64,000 nucleotides of DNA, taken from Nectonema munidae. Taxonomy: Eukaryota; Nematomorpha; Nectonematoida; Nectonematidae. Positions 37,666 to 49,946 of the stretch are shown here, in pieces. Within the stretch, counting starts at the first letter, position 1; every line of letters starts with the position of its first letter. Where the stretch lies: NCBI GenBank assembly GCA_030549495.1, contig JAUIRK010000908.1, positions 434,001 through 498,000 of the forward strand. The letters are read 5' to 3'. The translations under genes were made by a program, and so were the position numbers. Below the pieces are notes generated by a model. That model saw only the letters and a list, made by a program, of their open reading frames with translations, was not told the DNA's origin and did no database searches.

Positions 37666-38479
37666 ATGTTTCACCCAATTCTATTAAAATCTGTTTGAAT
37701 TCTTACTCCTCTACTTTTCAATTTTCTTAACAGCACACCCATTGAACTGGCAACTATCGAGTTCATACTTTAATTTCCCCAAATTTTCTTACTTTAGCTT
37801 TTATGTTACGTTTGATCCATACATCTCCTATGACAAAAAAATTTCCCCGTTTTTTTTGCAAACTGATTTGAAATCTTTAAGAACAAAAGAAAAAATATTA
37901 TATACATTTAACACTTTGAAGCCTGTATGTTTTAATCAATTAAAATTTGATGAAAATATTAATTATAATAAAAACCATATGGAAATTATGAAAACTAGCT
38001 TAATTCCTAAAAAGACTTTTGCAGATGTTGTGAGGAATACCTTGTTTGTGGTAACGGAAGATAAAAATAAGCCTGATTTAATGAATCAGGATTTGAAAGG
38101 ATTTAAAATTAAATTTTAAAAGAAAAAAAGAAGTGTTTGAAGTTTTCCTTCTCTGACGCTGAGAATTTGATGAAACCCGAAAAGAGAATCACGGAACGAT
38201 TTTAACGGTATAAAAAACGGAAGTTATTAAATCCTAGATTGAAAATTTGTGTACATTTGAGCGTATCACGCCTTAAGGAAAAAAAAGTTTTGAATTTATA
38301 ATCGCACACGTGCCTATTCAAATCTACTATTAAAAATATGTATTGAAGCGAAATTTGAGACAAAAAAATCAATGAAAAGTCATCCCACAAGAAAGAAATG
38401 TTTAACAATGTTTGATGAAAAAAAATACTTTTTTTTGTTTCTAAAACTTTGATTTTTTTGACTAGAAATAAAGCGACTC

Positions 38480-40140
38480 CTGAAAATTAACACAAGTTTT
38501 TATTAACAAAAAGTAAAGCTATTTTTCTGGTAGGCATTGTCCGTGAAACAGACATTGAAAGTTGTAGTCAACTTCCAACAAAAAAAAATATATTTTAGGA
38601 AGTCTTTTTTATTATATAAAAAAATTAAAAAAATCTATTAGTGAATCTTGTGAAAATGTGGCAGACTAAGTTATATATATTTAGAGTGTTGCAAGCCTTA
38701 CATCCCACAAACCCTATGTTGCATGAAAAATTCGTTATATTTATAGAAAACATGAAAAATTGATGAAGAACAAAGGACACAAATCTTCCACACAAATGAA
38801 AAAAATAAAATAGTTCAGCAAAGAATTGAATAGCCTGTTTGATATCGCACATTCACAATCTTGGCCTTTCAACCACAAGAAGATCAAAGAGAAATAAGAA
38901 AAATATTTATTGGTAAAGATAAAAAATTAAAAAAAAATATTGAAAAGTAAAACGAGAGATTAGTTTTACAAGAAATGTTTAGAAGAGGCTAATATCATCG
39001 AAAAAGAAACTGTTGAAGAATATAGTCTCTTGTCTCACCCAACAACGCTGATAATGACGATAACTAACCAACCAGCTTGCTTTCCTTCAACTTCGCGTTC
39101 TATGCTTTTGCCTTCAAAGATTTCAAAAATGAAAAAGGAGTAATTCAAAGTATGGATTTCATAGCAGCTTTGGATCGAACTGTCACTTTGATAAGGAAAA
39201 CAATGCGTGTTGTAGCTCCAGCATTGGCAACTGCAGATGCCAACATAAATAAAAGAACTCTTTCGCAATCACCAATACATAGATCAAGGAAAAACGTTCG
39301 ATGACTATTAACTCGCGATATCAAAACACATTCTGCCCAATACTCGATACACTTTGACGGGAAATTACTTCCAATCACTGTTGGAGAAAAGTCAGCGGGG
39401 CTTCCAATTGTAGTCTCAGGAAACAATGTTGAAATGCTCCTTGCGATTCCCAAGCTATCACATGGAACGGGTAAAGTCATTGCAAAAACAATTCTAAAAG
39501 TACTAAAAAAAGTAGGCGTCATGTTTACTTTGATTTCGTCTAAGATCATACTTCCAGAAAGAAAAAATTAAAGTCAAATATCTGTTTTCATGGTCACCAT
39601 CTATGTAGATTGGTTCACTTCTCCACATGCAGCATGCAGATACTCCAAGCAACGATCTCAATCTTCTTTGTCTTCTGGAAGATTATCACATTGGAAGTGA
39701 CTGCATTGCAAGAACTGTTTTACAAAATTTAAGAGGCATTTATAGTACCCCAGCGAAGATCTTGCGCCATTCGCTTTTTTCTACACTTCTCAATTCAGAA
39801 GAAAAAGAAATGACGTTTATAATCTCGTAAATTAGGAAACATTTAGTAAGGACCTGAGACGCTTTTACGGAAAAAATTCTTGGTTTAAGAATTTGCAGAT
39901 CAAAGACTTTTTGGGCAAAGATCGCAAAAAATTTTTTCAACTTTAAAATTCTACTTCCTACCCAAAGATGGAAGGAAGTAACAAGAGTTCTTGCCAGTCT
40001 GAAAGTTGTGAATGATACAAATGAAGACCAGTTCCAATTTTAATTCCATTACAAATGAAGCAGACAAACAATTTATTTTCCAAACAGTAGAGTACCATAG
40101 AAATTCAGTTGCTTCTCCAAATAAACGCACTTTTATCTGA
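38480..40140 (+). pseudogene. Uncharacterised multicopy transposon-like protein, relict 2
   Basis: Plus-strand pieces in order: LNSLFDIAH near 38815-38850, then DFIAALDRTVTLIRKTM (39145-39200), HFDGKLLPITVGEKSAGLPI and LLAIPKLSHGTGKVIAKTIL (39350-39510). These are followed by IYVDWFTSPHAA (39600), LQNLRGIYSTP (39720), IKDFLGKDRKKFFQ (39895) and LKVVNDTNED (40000). From memory, this block order matches a family of hypothetical proteins repeated in aphid, Hydra and other invertebrate genomes, with a hAT-like ACRHHIYE motif that is not retained here. The central catalytic section is absent or decayed. About six frame breaks. A DNA-transposon origin is likely but unproven. Confidence 0.55.
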
Positions 40141-40639
40141 ATTGAGTATTTTTAATACTTTAACTCTCTTTATGCTTCATCAACGTTAAACACGGGCGTG
40201 CTCACGTACACTGTCTGTTTTTTAGCAACAAATAAAATTAAATATAAATTAAATCTGTATGTTTAGGTGTTTTGATTTTCTATTTTAATTCAAAATTCAA
40301 TTTTAATTTAGTTTAAATTCAAAAACTTTGCGGCATTTTGACTACTTTGAAGGGTGGGAAAATGTTCGTTAAAAAGCTCGAGATTTTGCATAATTTACAT
40401 TTATGGGAGATTGGATCTAGTTAGTGTGCAAACATGGAATTGAAACTTTTTTGTTAATACTAGTGTTTTTATAAAGTCTGATTAAAAATCTCATGGAAAT
40501 TATCTCTCACTTTTAAGTCCGAATTTAAATCTGCTACCATACTAAAGTAATAAAGAACAAAAAAAATAAGTTTACCCAATAAACTCGCAGTGGATAAAGC
40601 AATAGACTGACATCTTCTCAATTGAAATTTTTCTTATTG

Positions 40640-43040
40640 GCAGTAGGAATTTAGTTTTAACAATATTTACCGTCCTCCTAATGATTCTTCAGTAAGTTCT
40701 GAATAATTTTAATTTGATCTTAAAAATTTTCTTAAGAGTTTGGATGATAAGTTATTGTACGTATTTTTGGGAGATTTTAATATCAATATTTTTAGACAAC
40801 ATTTTCATACGATCAAACATAAGTGTTTATAAATCATTTATTTTTACCACAACTTTATCTGACCATAACATTCTTATATTATCTCTTAACATAAAAAAGT
40901 CAAATAATATTCCAAATTTATCAACACGTTTTAATGAGAATGTTTTTGTAGAAAACATTAGAACTTTTGATTGGTCAGATTATTTAATGCCATACTATGA
41001 CTGTCGGAACTTTTACTTCATCTTTTGAATTCTAAAATTTCAAATGAAATATTTGTTTCTACAAAAATTTCATTGTTGTTTCTAAAAAGAATAAATATAA
41101 ACAAAAGTTTAACAATTGGATAACAAAGGATGTGCTTGATTTGATTAAAAAAGATATTGCTATCTTAGAAAGTTGAAAAAGAATGCTGAAAATACAAAAA
41201 GCAAGTTTATTTTTTATAGAAATAAGGTTAAAGCTAAAATTAAAATGTTGAAACATGACTACTATAACAAAATTTTTGAGTGTAAAGAACCTCTAAAAAA
41301 TGTTTGGGATAATATAAATAAAATAATAAAACCTAAGAAGGAGAATGATTTTCCCATCAAAATTGATGGAAAAATTGAAAAAAATGAGAAAGTCATATCC
41401 GATTATTTTAATGAGCATTTTCTATCTACCAATGTTATTATTGATGATACCTCTAATAACGAATTCATTAAATACCTTAACATTGCTAATCATTCTCTCC
41501 ATTTCTCAAAAGTTAACGATAATGATGTTAAAAAGTCCTCTGATGTTAAAACAATCTCTGTGTATACAAATTAAGTTTGATAATAATAAGCGATATTATA
41601 AAATTTTTGCTCATTGCTTTTAATTCAGGTATTGAGTACAGCGTTTATCCAAGTGCATTCAAATGGGCAAAAGTTATACCAGTTTTTAAAAAAGGAAAAA
41701 GGTCGTTAGTTGATAATTATTATAGACCTATTAGTTTTATTAATACCATTTCGAAGGTTTTTGAAAAAACTTTTTTAAACATAAATATATTCCTATATAG
41801 AGAAGAATAACCTACTTTTTAGAAAGCAGTTTGGATTTAGATCGAATTATAACACAGATTATCTTCATGCTCTGTTTATACAAAATATTCAACATTATTT
41901 AGAACAATGTAATGATGTGTTAGCGGTATTTTTGGATCTGCCAAAGGCTTTTGACAATATTTCCCATGATAAACTCTTGATAAAGCTAGAACATTTTGGT
42001 TTTTCTGACTCAGCATTAGCTTTTTTCAAGTCGTATTCTTCATCTAGAAAGCAACTTATTTATGTGAACAATACGAAATCTTCTATCAGATTAATCTCCT
42101 CAGGGGTACCACAGGGGTAGGCCCGCTGTTGTTTTGTCTATACATCAATGATATCCCTAATTCAAATCATTTGTTTGACTTTTATCTTTTCGCTGACGAT
42201 ATAACTCTTATTCTACCTCTTTCAAAAATTGAAAACACTAGGAAAGATGTTGATAATATATCAGATCAAATATGCTCAAACATAATTTCAGTCATGAATT
42301 GGTGCAATTTTAATTCTCTGAAAGTTAATTCTTCAAAGTGTAAGGCTATGTTATTTTCATACAAAAAAAAGGTTCATCATAACTTGAAATTGAATAAAGT
42401 AGGTATTGAGTTTGTGAACAAAACAAATTTTTTAGGTTTGGTTATTATTAATGAAAAGCTGTCATGGGACGATCATGTGAATCTTTTATCAATAAAATTG
42501 AATAGTACACATGCAATATTACGAAGATTTAAGAATGAATTTACTGTTGACATAAAGTTATTGTTATATAAGTCCTTAGTTTTACCACATCTGTATTACA
42601 GTGTAATAAATTGGGGACATACAAATATTTCCAAACTTGTCTTAAGGACTGTCTTTAGATTAAAATAAAATAGTCATACTACATCCTACTTTATTCATTA
42701 TAATTTATTGAAATTGAAAGATATATATTCTATTCAAATGTCAAAGTTTGTTTATAAATTTAGTAATAAAACACTCCCCTCAATCTTTGAAAATTGGCTT
42801 TCATCCAACTGTCAACATACACAATATGTTTTGAGATGCTCAGAAAAATTTGCTATTCCATATTATATACATCGAAAGTCAAAAACTTTTTTGAAATATA
42901 GGGCTATAATTTTTGGAATGATTTTCTTGATGAATTAGACCTTGTTTATACTTCCATGTATAATTTCAAATCTAAGATTAAGGAATATCTCATTCATCAA
43001 TATGATGCAACTTGCAAAAAAGCATATTGCTATGCTTGTC
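40640..43040 (+). mobile_element. Jockey/CR1-like LINE relict, endonuclease to RT
   Basis: Endonuclease pieces LGDFNIN (about 40770-40790) and TLSDHNILILSLN (40850-40890) are followed by the linker (41173-41574). RT blocks then run VIPVFKKGKRS, YYRPISFINTISKVFE (41650-41770), VFLDLPKAFDNISHDKLL (41920-41975), SSGVPQG and PLLFCLYINDI, with FADDITLIL intact at about 42185-42215. The thumb reaches YKSLVLPHLYYSVINWGH, and the C-terminal helices continue to 42938. Frameshifts near 40750, 41575 and 42118 and stops near 41810 and 42665 break it. The same family as the LINE at 2.5-4.4 kb, but this copy keeps its catalytic aspartates. Confidence 0.85.
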
Positions 43041-43500
43041 AAAGTTAGTCTTTTTATTATAAATTTTTTTTCTTGCTGTTTTCATATGTCTTTCTTAAGG
43101 TAATACTTTTTTGAATTCTTTTCTTTTGTTGATAACCATTTAAACAAAATCTATAAATATTTTATTGTTTTCTTTGATATTATTGTGCTTTAAATATGAA
43201 TGAAATTAATATGCAGGTAATGTTTCTTTGTTTCATTTTTACAGTTCTACATATTTGTGCATATATTTTAATCTTATAATTAATATGCCGGTAATGTTTT
43301 GTTCATTTTTACAGTATTTTTACATATATTTTATATAAATAATTTTAACATGTGTGTTTTCTCTATTTTGTATATTTTTATCATTTTAATAATCATAATT
43401 TGTGTAAAATTTATAAACCTTTATAGGATTTTCATCTCAGCGGCTTAAGACCTTTTGAATATCCTCGCGTTTTAAGATTTATTATATTTAGTTATTTTTG
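43041..43500 (+). mobile_element. Probable LINE 3' untranslated tail
   Basis: Lies directly after the RT frames of the LINE on the left. GGATTTTCATCTCAGCGGCT (about 43424-43443), followed by GACCTTTTGAA, recurs as GGGATTTCATCTTAGCGGCT on the minus strand near 49436-49456, so this is a shared LINE tail motif. The stretch also has a ~65-bp internal near-duplication around TTAATATGCAGGTAATGTTT and TTAATATGCCGGTAATGTTT. Confidence 0.6.
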
Positions 43501-43549
43501 TCGAATTAATGAACAGCTATACTTTTTTTTCTGTAATTTAGTATCGTTT

Positions 43550-44260
43550 ATTTTGCCAAATAAATTTCTTCTTTTTCCTCTTCTATTTTTAAAGTTGATT
43601 CTTGTTATAAAACGAATCGATTTCTTCAATTTAATGTCAGCTTTTTCCAATAAATTTTTTCTAACTAAACATTCACATCCACAATCTCAAACATTGATTG
43701 ACAATTTTTTGTTAGTTAATTCCATGCTCAATTTCGTAGCAAGTTTCCCTATTTCCAATCATTAACCTAATTTTCTATCTTTTGATATCAAAACGGCGGA
43801 TAATATTTTAATCACTATTAAAAAAATTGATAGTAATAAACTAATTTCTAAACTCAATTCCTTTAACTTCTACGACGTTTTATTTCCGTATTTCAATGAC
43901 CATAATTCTTTTTTCAATGTTACTGCAAGATTTTTCTAATGAGGTTGAACACTGCACCTCGTTATCCTGATGCTCATAATCCTTAGATGACCTCTGGGTT
44001 ATTGAAGTCAATTCGTGTTCGTGATAGTTTTGTTTTATCGTTTAAAAAAATATATTAAAAATGATCAATATATAACTTTAAAAGATAAATTTATTTTTTA
44101 TAGAAATAAAATAAAAACACTAACTCGTGTTTTAAAAAATCAATATTTTCACAAAAATATTAATTCCTGTACCACGAAGCAGTTCTGGAAAAAACTTAAA
44201 AATTATACAATGAGACCTAACCGAAAAGTCATGGGGGTAACAAAAACATCCGGTTTGTCA
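43550..44260 (+). pseudogene. LINE linker fragment (second plus-strand copy)
   Basis: SFDIKTADNILITIKKI and FPYFNDHNSFFNVTARF (about 43780-43935) are followed by TSGLLKSIRVRDSFV (43988-44030), the linker motif after the endonuclease. Then come DKFIFYRNKIKTLTRVLKNQ and CTTKQFWKKLKN (44080-44200). No RT palm follows, so only the middle of a LINE remains. It starts soon after the tail of the preceding LINE, in the same orientation. Confidence 0.6.
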
Positions 44261-44699
44261 AGGATTCGGTATATACAGGATTTTGATTTGTTCCAATACA
44301 GTCGTTATTATTTCAATTCTGTATCATTGAAAATTTTAGGAAGATATAAGCAAACTTTAAAAGATTTGTTTATATACCCTTATCTTGGTTGAAATTAAAA
44401 AAAATGTATTATAAACCATTTTTCTTAAATGAAAATAATTACATTGATTTTAACAAAAAAATATCTATAATTATAAAAATTAAAGAGTTCGTCTTGTATT
44501 TAGTTTACTTTTAACCATGGATAAATTCTTAATTTTTGTTAATTGATTGATATGCCAATTGATTGACATTTGCTTTTCTACTTCAGTAAATAGTCCAAAA
44601 ATTACTAAAATTGATGACAAAATAAAGTACTTAAAATAGAAAGAGAAAATTTTGTGCTTCTCATTAGTGATACAGCTTTTTACTCTCTACCTACATGAA

Positions 44700-45030
44700 A
44701 AGAGCTGGAAAAACGTAAAAAATTTTGTACCCTTGTTTGTTTCATGTTTTTTGCTTAGCACATTTATTACATAATTGTTGCTTGAATGTGAGATCAAAAT
44801 GTGAAGTGTAGATAATTTGATAGCTAGTATCAAAATGTTGATAGTTAAGAACAAACAGAGACAAAATATTTTCAACCAAATAGGCTTACCACATAAACCC
44901 ATTGTAAATAGATGGGCATCCTGGTTAAAGCCAGCGTTTTGCTATGTCGAAAAGTTTTTTGAAGTCAAAAGAATTGAGTTGGACTTCTCTGATACTATTC
45001 ACTTATTATATAGATTATCGAGCAAAAAAA
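44700..45030 (+). pseudogene. hAT-like transposase scrap
   Basis: Frame 44817-45113 includes KNKQRQNIFNQIGLPHKP, VNRWASWLKPAFCYVEKFF. In multicopy hAT-like proteins of insects a block KNxxR..F....LP.PP...TRWGSWL.A..YY...F occurs just before the middle of the protein. Only this block is present, and the frame then runs into the SINE piece. Confidence 0.45.
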
Positions 45031-45046
45031 GGCCTGGACTTTCTCT

Positions 45047-45112
45047 TAGTTCGATACAAGCAGCGCAATTGTGCCTTCTCGATGAAAACACCCCACGGTA
45101 CCTTTACCTTTG
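45047..45112 (+). mobile_element. 5'-truncated SINE copy
   Basis: TAGTTCGATACAAGCAGCGC, CAATTGTGCCTTCTCGATGA and AACACCCCAC match the 3' half of the SINE at 9991-10143, ending in TACCTTTACCTTTG. The tRNA-like head is missing. Confidence 0.75.
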
Positions 45113-45667
45113 AATACTTCAACGTATTATTTGTACTCACTGTTTTGATGAAGTGAGCTGTTATTTTTTATCAAAGCAACAGCTATTCTGGAAAGAAATG
45201 AGTAGCAAATGTGGAACTCAAAGCTATGATGCAAAGAGATGTTGCAGGGTTGGTGGGTGATTTGTACTTTGTAATTTCTGTCATACTTTCTTGGAATCAA
45301 AAACAACTTGAATACACGCAATGTGAAATGTGGAGCTGAGTCAAACTTGATTATGCAAAAGGATATAACATCGTACCTGTTTTCAGAAGAAGACAAAGCA
45401 TGTGGGAAAACATTTTATCCTCACTTCCCCTTTGCTGGAAAGTTAGGTTCAGTAGTGAGTGATTGCTGATGCATTACAAGAGTGTGTGGAACCAGAGGGC
45501 AGAGGAAATTCTTCGAACCATGCATTAGTAATGAAGGAAAACAACTTAAGACTTTGCCTTTAATCTTCATTCCTCTACTCAAAAAGAACTTAATCAGATC
45601 ACTTGGTATTCAGCAATAAAACAAGTTTTTAAATGCTGGCGTGCATTCGTTTAAGCTTATGATGACC

Positions 45668-45800
45668 ATCTAAAACAGTGTTTCTCAGCCTTTTTCGGCC
45701 CAATGACCATTTTTTCTTTAAAAAAATTCTGATGGACCACTCCTACTGCTCCATTTTCGCACTAAAATACTCAATGAAAAGATAAAATGGTTCGTATACA
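45668..45800 (+). mobile_element. hAT 5' terminus
   Basis: CAGTGTTTCTCAGCCTTTTT begins at 45676 and continues CGGCCCAATGACC, as in hAT ends of the CAGTGGTTCTCAACCTTTTT type. It is preceded by ATCTAAAA. No matching right end was seen before the array at 46.1 kb. Confidence 0.5.
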
Positions 45801-46079
45801 CTTTAAATTCATCTTTGCAAAGAAGGATAAACACAATCATTTCTGAGTATTTGTACAGTGCTTATCTTAATGTTACCTGCATCTGTTTCAATATATATAT
45901 TTTTTTGTTGTAATCTGTTACATAGCCTTAATAAATTTCTTCTTTTTGTTCATGAAAATTGCTAATTTGAAAGAAACTATATGTATAAATAGATTTTCTG
46001 ATTTATTACGCATTTAAAAAATTGATAAAACAATAAAATTTGTAAGATTTATTGAGATAATTTTAACCCTATTAGTGCT

Positions 46080-47590
46080 GGGCAAAATTTGTCTGCTCAA
46101 GTGCTGGGTGGGCGTAAAGTGCCCCCTATTTTTATCAGATATTAATAAGTTTTTATAAATATTTTTAATATTACATATATATTTCAACTATGCTCAATTC
46201 AGTGGCGATGTCCATTTTTTATCAAAATCAATCAAACCTGTCAAAAAATTGATTTATATTTGACAGCTCATCTCAAAAAGGAACTTTTTATTTAAATAAT
46301 TATATAACGTTTTTTACGCATGTATACCCATTTTCAAATATGCTGAATTCAGTGGTGATATTCATTTTTTTTATGAAAATCAATCAAACCTGTCAAAAAA
46401 TTGATCTAAATGTGACAGCTCATCTTAAAAAGAAACTTTTTATCTAAATAAGTATATAAAGTTTTTTACACATGTAACCCATTTTCAAATATGCTGAATT
46501 CAGTGGTGATATTCATTTTTTTATGAAAATCAATCAAACCTGTCAAAAAAGTGATTTAATATGACAGCTCATCTCAAAAAGGAACTTTTTATCTAAATAA
46601 GTATATAAAGTTTTTTAAACATGTATACCCATTTTCAAATATGCTGAATCCAGTGGTGATATTCATTTTTTATGAAAATCAATCAAACCTGGTGACAGCT
46701 CATCTCAAAAAGAAACTTTTTATCTAAATAAGTATATAAAGTTTTTTACGCATGTATACCCATTTTCAAATATGCTGAATTCATTGATGATATTCATTTT
46801 TTATGAAAATCAATCAAATCTGTCAAAAATTGATCTAAATGTGACAGCTCATCTCAAAAAGAAACTTTTTATCCAAATAAGTATATAAAGTTTTTTACAC
46901 ATGTATACTCTTTTTCAAATATGCTGAATTCAGTGGTGATATTCATTTTTTATGAAAATCAATCAAACCTGTCAAAAATTGATCTAAATGTGACAGCTCA
47001 TCTCAAAAAGGAACTTTTTATCTAAATAAGTATAAAGTTTTTTACACATGTATGCCCATTTTCAAATATGCTGAATTCAGTGGTGATATTCATTTTTTTT
47101 ATGAAAATCAATCAAACCTGTCAAAAAATTGATCTAAATGTGACAGCTCATCTCAAAAAGGAACTTTTTATCTAAATAAGTATATAAAGTTTTTTACACA
47201 TGTATACCCATTTTCAAATATGCTGAATCCAGTGGTGATATTAATTTTTTATGAAAATCATTCAAACCTGTCAAAAAAGTGATTTAATATGACAGCTCAT
47301 CTCAAAAAAGAAACTTTTTATCTAAATAATTATATAATGTTTTTTACACATATACACCCATTTTCAAGCATGCTGAATTCAGCGGTGATATTCATTTTTT
47401 TTATAAAAATCAATTAAAGTTATCAAAGCATTGGTTTATATATGACAGCTCATCTTAAAAAGAAACTTTTTATCTAAAATATAAAGTTTTTTACACATAT
47501 ATACCCATTTTTAAGCATGCGTAATTCAGTGGTGATATTCATTTTTTTATAAAAATTAATCAAAACTGTCAAAAAATTGATTTATATGTA
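46080..47590 (+). repeat. Tandem repeat A array, about ten units of ~150 bp
   Basis: Ten units, spaced 151, 150, 131, 149, 146, 153, 150 and 147 bp by the anchor CCCATTTTCAAATATGCTGA. Each has AGTGGTGATATTCATTTTTT, AATCAATCAAACCTGTCAAA, TGACAGCTCATCTCAAAAAG and AACTTTTTATCTAAATA. The fourth unit has a ~20-bp deletion. The outer units are more diverged than the central ones. Related units lie at 60885-61320. No coding potential. Confidence 0.95.
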
Positions 47591-48480
47591 ATTTTGGTAT
47601 TCATTCTATGATGATCTTTTCTTGGTAGCTCTTTTTTCATTAGAAATTTATATTCTTAAATGTGTGTTCGAAAATTTTTTTATAAGGATAAAATTACTTT
47701 TTTCCTCTCTCAAAGCATTCTGATTAAAGAATCTTCTTGATGATCTTAGACTTTTTTATCAGTATCGTGTATTTTATTATCAGGCCTGAATATTTGTCAA
47801 CCAATCTTATTTCAAATGATTTTTTCTGATGAATCATTCGTGATGTTGATTGTTCAATTACAAAAAGTTGTCAACGTTCTTCAACTAAAAAATTATCTCT
47901 TTGACACAAAAGGAAAAATATGGACAAATTCAATTTAAATTAAAAATATCTTGATAGTGACTAAATTCACACATATTGGCATCTGTGCCATTTTTGATAA
48001 ATCTGACCTATTCTAAATTTTCAGATTTCCTACTCATCTTAGCTAATTGTTAACTGTAATCCTAGATTGTAAGCTATAGATTTAAATATTTTTCATTTGA
48101 AAAGGAGGAACTTCTTTTTCACAGTCAAAATCTTTTTTGAAGCATCTAATATTTTATAATTAAACCACTTCCTAGTTTATTAGAACATTGCAGATTTTCC
48201 ATTTAGTCAAGATACATATTTTTTTAATTATTTGTTTTGATCACCTGTTCTCTTTTCAATTAGTTTTCAACTTGGTTCCTTCTCTCATACAAATTTTCAA
48301 AAGATTTTATAATATTCTAAAAATATTCTATAAAATATTTCATACTCAAGATGATTGTAGAAAGTATTATAAGCCAAAATATACAAAAAAAAAGTATATT
48401 TTTACTATATACCTAATATGCAGCCATTTTTTGAAAATTTTTTACAGAACTGATTTTCAGGCATACATTACTAATTCAAT
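47591..48480. other. AT-rich spacer between arrays A and B
   Basis: No gene, no obvious repeat. It may be the internal part of the A/B composite element, though it is not clearly similar to the spacer at 61330-61940. Confidence 0.5.
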
Positions 48481-49267
48481 TGCCACTTCGAGATATTTTT
48501 TAACCGTATTATCCAAAATCCAGTACAGAAATAAAATAAGCATGGTCGATTTGGTATAAACGGATATTTTATTTTTTTGAAAATATTTTTGAAGACAGTA
48601 TCTAGAAGTAAACCGCAAATCTGATTCAAGCTTCCAGATATTTTAAAACCATAAATGCCAAACCTGAGTCCAAAAATGAAACCAGCATCTTCAATTTGGC
48701 ATAAAAACAGATATTTTATTTAAATTTCAAAAATATTTCTGTAGACATTAGACGTAAATCGAAAATTTGATTGACACTTTGAGACATTTAAAACCTCTAA
48801 TTGCAAAAAATGATTTCAGAAATAAAAATTATCATGGTTGAATTGGTTTAAAAACATATATTTCATGTAAAATTAGAGAGAATATTTTGGGATATAGTTT
48901 TCAGACATAAACCGCAAATTTGATTGACAGTTGCAGTAAAACCTCTAAATGCGAAAACTGTGTTCAGAAATGAAATCATCATGATCTATTTGCTATTAAA
49001 ACAAATTTTAGAACTAAACGCAAATTTAATTGATACGTATATGTATTTTCAAATTCAAACTGCAAAAATTGAGTCCATAAATGAAACTAGCATGTTTGAT
49101 TTGGTATAAAAACATATATTTAATTGTAAAATTTGAATGAATGTTTTTGGAGACAATTTTTAGAAGTAAACCGGAAATTTGATTAACACTTATAGCTATT
49201 TTCACATCCTAAATGTAAAAAATGAGTTCAGAAATGAAAACAGCATGATTGATTTGGTATAAAAACA
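48480..49267 (+). repeat. Tandem repeat B array, five units
   Basis: Anchors at about 48611, 48757, 48909, 49016 and 49168 (AAACCGCAAATTTGATTGAC-like); most intervals are ~150 bp, one is ~107. The array stops abruptly at a LINE 3' tail. Confidence 0.9.
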
Positions 49268-49700
49268 TAATAATAATAAAGAAAGATTTATTCAAGAAAA
49301 AAATGCATAAAAAAAATAACAAATTATAAAGTGTAATAAAAAAAACCTTTCCGATTGTGCAGATTGGCTCAGACACTTATGTAATAAACAATAAACAATT
49401 ACATCAAAATTCGGATTTTTCAAAAGGCCTGATGGAGCCGCTAAGATGAAATCCCGATAATAAAAAAAACAGCAAACATTCAGTACTTCATTTCATATTT
49501 TCTAATTTGTAATATATACAATAATTATAGTAAGTGTTATTATGAAAACATGCCTATATATATAAATACATAGATTGAACATACAATTAAAATATAAATG
49601 TTCATATACATATTTTCATATTTGAAGTATCAGAGGTCTGGCAAGACCTCCCGGGAGACAACTCGCCAAACTTGCCAGCCTTATTATATATTTAAATGTG
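49268..49700 (-). mobile_element. LINE 3' end inserted after array B
   Basis: Begins ATAATAATAAAGAAAGATTT, a short TAA-type tail read on the minus strand. It then carries the reverse complement of the tail motif GGGATTTCATCTTAGCGGCT found after the LINE at 43 kb. No coding part remains, so it is an extreme 5' truncation. Confidence 0.6.
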
Positions 49701-49781
49701 TAAATCGTAAAATGCTTAAAAAATATACTTAAAATAAAAATTTTAAAAAAATATTTCACATACATATTGAAAGCCACATTT

Positions 49782-49879
49782 CAAAAATTCTACCTAAAAG
49801 TTCAAAAAATTTAACTTTGAAATTGCAGTTTTATTTCATAAAAACTATATGATTGGTTGAAATGTTTATGTAATATATG

Positions 49880-49946
<67 letters not shown>

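Noticed and set aside
39145-39549. 134-codon minus-strand frame
   Set aside because: It is the complement of relict 2, whose family blocks are on the plus strand.
46080-47590. Possible CRISPR array
   Set aside because: Units are ~150 bp and contiguous, with no unique spacers; this is a eukaryotic tandem repeat.
48188-48559. 123-codon plus-strand frame
   Set aside because: Low-complexity hydrophobic and aromatic composition as expected from AT-rich DNA; its end lies in repeat B.
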